Source: JBQTJJ01 sp052387235
GTDB lineage: Bacteria > Actinomycetota > Acidimicrobiia > Acidimicrobiales > GCA-2861595
Length of the DNA stretch: 44,679 nucleotides
Reading direction: 5' to 3'
NCBI GenBank assembly: GCA_052387235.1
Contig: JBQTJJ010000029.1
Coordinates: forward strand, 1 to 44,679
The notes beneath the pieces are model-generated. The model saw nothing but the letters and a program-made list of their open reading frames with translations. It was not told where the DNA came from and ran no database searches. Within the stretch, counting starts at the first letter, position 1, and every line of letters begins with the position of its first letter. Position numbers and translations under genes: made by a program. Of this stretch, positions 44,389 through 44,679 are shown one piece after another.

Positions 44389-44679
44389 CCGACCAGCCGG
44401 TGGTGGGCCGGCCGCCGTCGGCGCCGGACCCGGCCACCGGCCCGCCGCCCCGCTGGGGCCTGGGCGACGCCGCCGTGGGCTTCGGCGTGGCCTTCTTCCT
44501 GTCGCTGCTCTTCGGCAGCGTCTACGTCACCGTCACCGGCCAGGACGAGGTGACCCTCGGCCTCACCCTGGTGAGCCTGGTGGGCCAGTGGACCGGCCTG
44601 GCCGGGGCCGTGCTGGTGACGTCCCGCTGGAAGGGCACGGGGGACCTCCGGGCCGACTTCGGGTTCGTCGTCGAGGGCC
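44385..44679 (+). CDS. N-terminus of a membrane protein, probably CPBP intramembrane protease (3'-truncated)
   Basis: About 98 residues are visible before the window ends. A Pro-rich start (VTDQPVVGRPPSAPDP) leads to PPPRWGLGDAAVGFGVAFFLSLLFGSVYVTV (first helix), then EVTLGLTLVSLVGQWTGLAGAVLVTSRWKGTGDLRADFGF (second helix and the start of a loop). WGLGDA...GQW.GL.GA...SR.KG....DFG is how many actinobacterial CPBP (Abi/CAAX-like) intramembrane metalloproteases begin. The catalytic EExxxR and H motifs would lie beyond the window, so the family is a guess from the N-terminus. Start GTG 44385 overlaps the stop of a 35-codon leader frame; no other start is available in this frame back to 44280. 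Confidence 0.6.
   Translation, partial: MTDQPVVGRPPSAPDPATGPPPRWGLGDAAVGFGVAFFLSLLFGSVYVTVTGQDEVTLGLTLVSLVGQWTGLAGAVLVTSRWKGTGDLRADFGFVVEG

Overview
The window is one very GC-rich, densely packed bacterial chromosome segment, with coding on both strands and often only a few bases between genes. It looks actinobacterial, most likely class Acidimicrobiia or a close relative. Pointers are a DUF3499-type and a DUF5719-type protein, CofD/CofE for coenzyme F420, an LCP protein, a disulfide-less LpdA-type flavoprotein, a secreted protein with GYWLVASDGGIFAFGDA-type repeats, and many TAGNNT -10 boxes sitting 6-9 nt in front of ATG/GTG. The assignment rests on recognition of families, not on a search.

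Layout. 1-8.7 kb: the 3' part of pepA, a secreted glycine/aspartate-repeat protein, a PGM1-like ATP-grasp ligase coupled to an aldo/keto reductase, a conserved hypothetical, a nitroreductase and a rhodanese-MoeB fusion. 8.8-14.6 kb: acyl/propionate metabolism, with an acyl-CoA mutase large subunit, an LpdA-like quinone reductase, a biotin carboxylase/BCCP subunit and, divergent from it by 18 bp, its probable biotin ligase. 14.7-18.7 kb: an AbiEi/DUF559 nuclease-like gene bracketed by two copies of a 47-bp palindrome, pabC-pabB, and an acyl-CoA dehydrogenase. 18.7-41.8 kb: a large cell-envelope glycan region (LCP ligase; rmlA, rmlB, rmlD; ugd; uxs; sugar nucleotidyltransferase; epimerase; an rmd-like reductase; two GT2 and three GT4 glycosyltransferases; a GT2-polytopic membrane fusion; DUF5719; a membrane thioredoxin), interrupted by cofE-cofD on the opposite strand. 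41.8-44.7 kb: ftsH, a DUF3499-type small protein and the start of a CPBP-like membrane protein.

How it works together. The envelope genes appear to form about five transcription units whose internal genes overlap by NTGA (stop TGA inside an ATG/GTG start), implying translational coupling. They should supply dTDP-rhamnose (rmlC is not in the window), UDP-glucuronate/UDP-xylose and a GDP-6-deoxyhexose to the glycosyltransferases, with the LCP protein a plausible enzyme for attaching the product to the wall.

The points most worth a second look are: (i) a three-copy, 47-bp dispersed palindrome, two copies of which bracket the DUF559 gene; (ii) about 17 putative leaderless starts, including a probable AUC-started birA; (iii) two short leaderless leader ORFs whose stop overlaps the start of cofD and of the CPBP gene, the cofD one carrying the third palindrome; (iv) in-frame minisatellite growth inside a glycosyltransferase; and (v) a His-rich membrane-anchored protein of unknown function in the sugar-nucleotide operon. 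No tRNA, rRNA, CRISPR, phage or IS transposase gene was seen. No stretch longer than about 300 bases lacks a gene.
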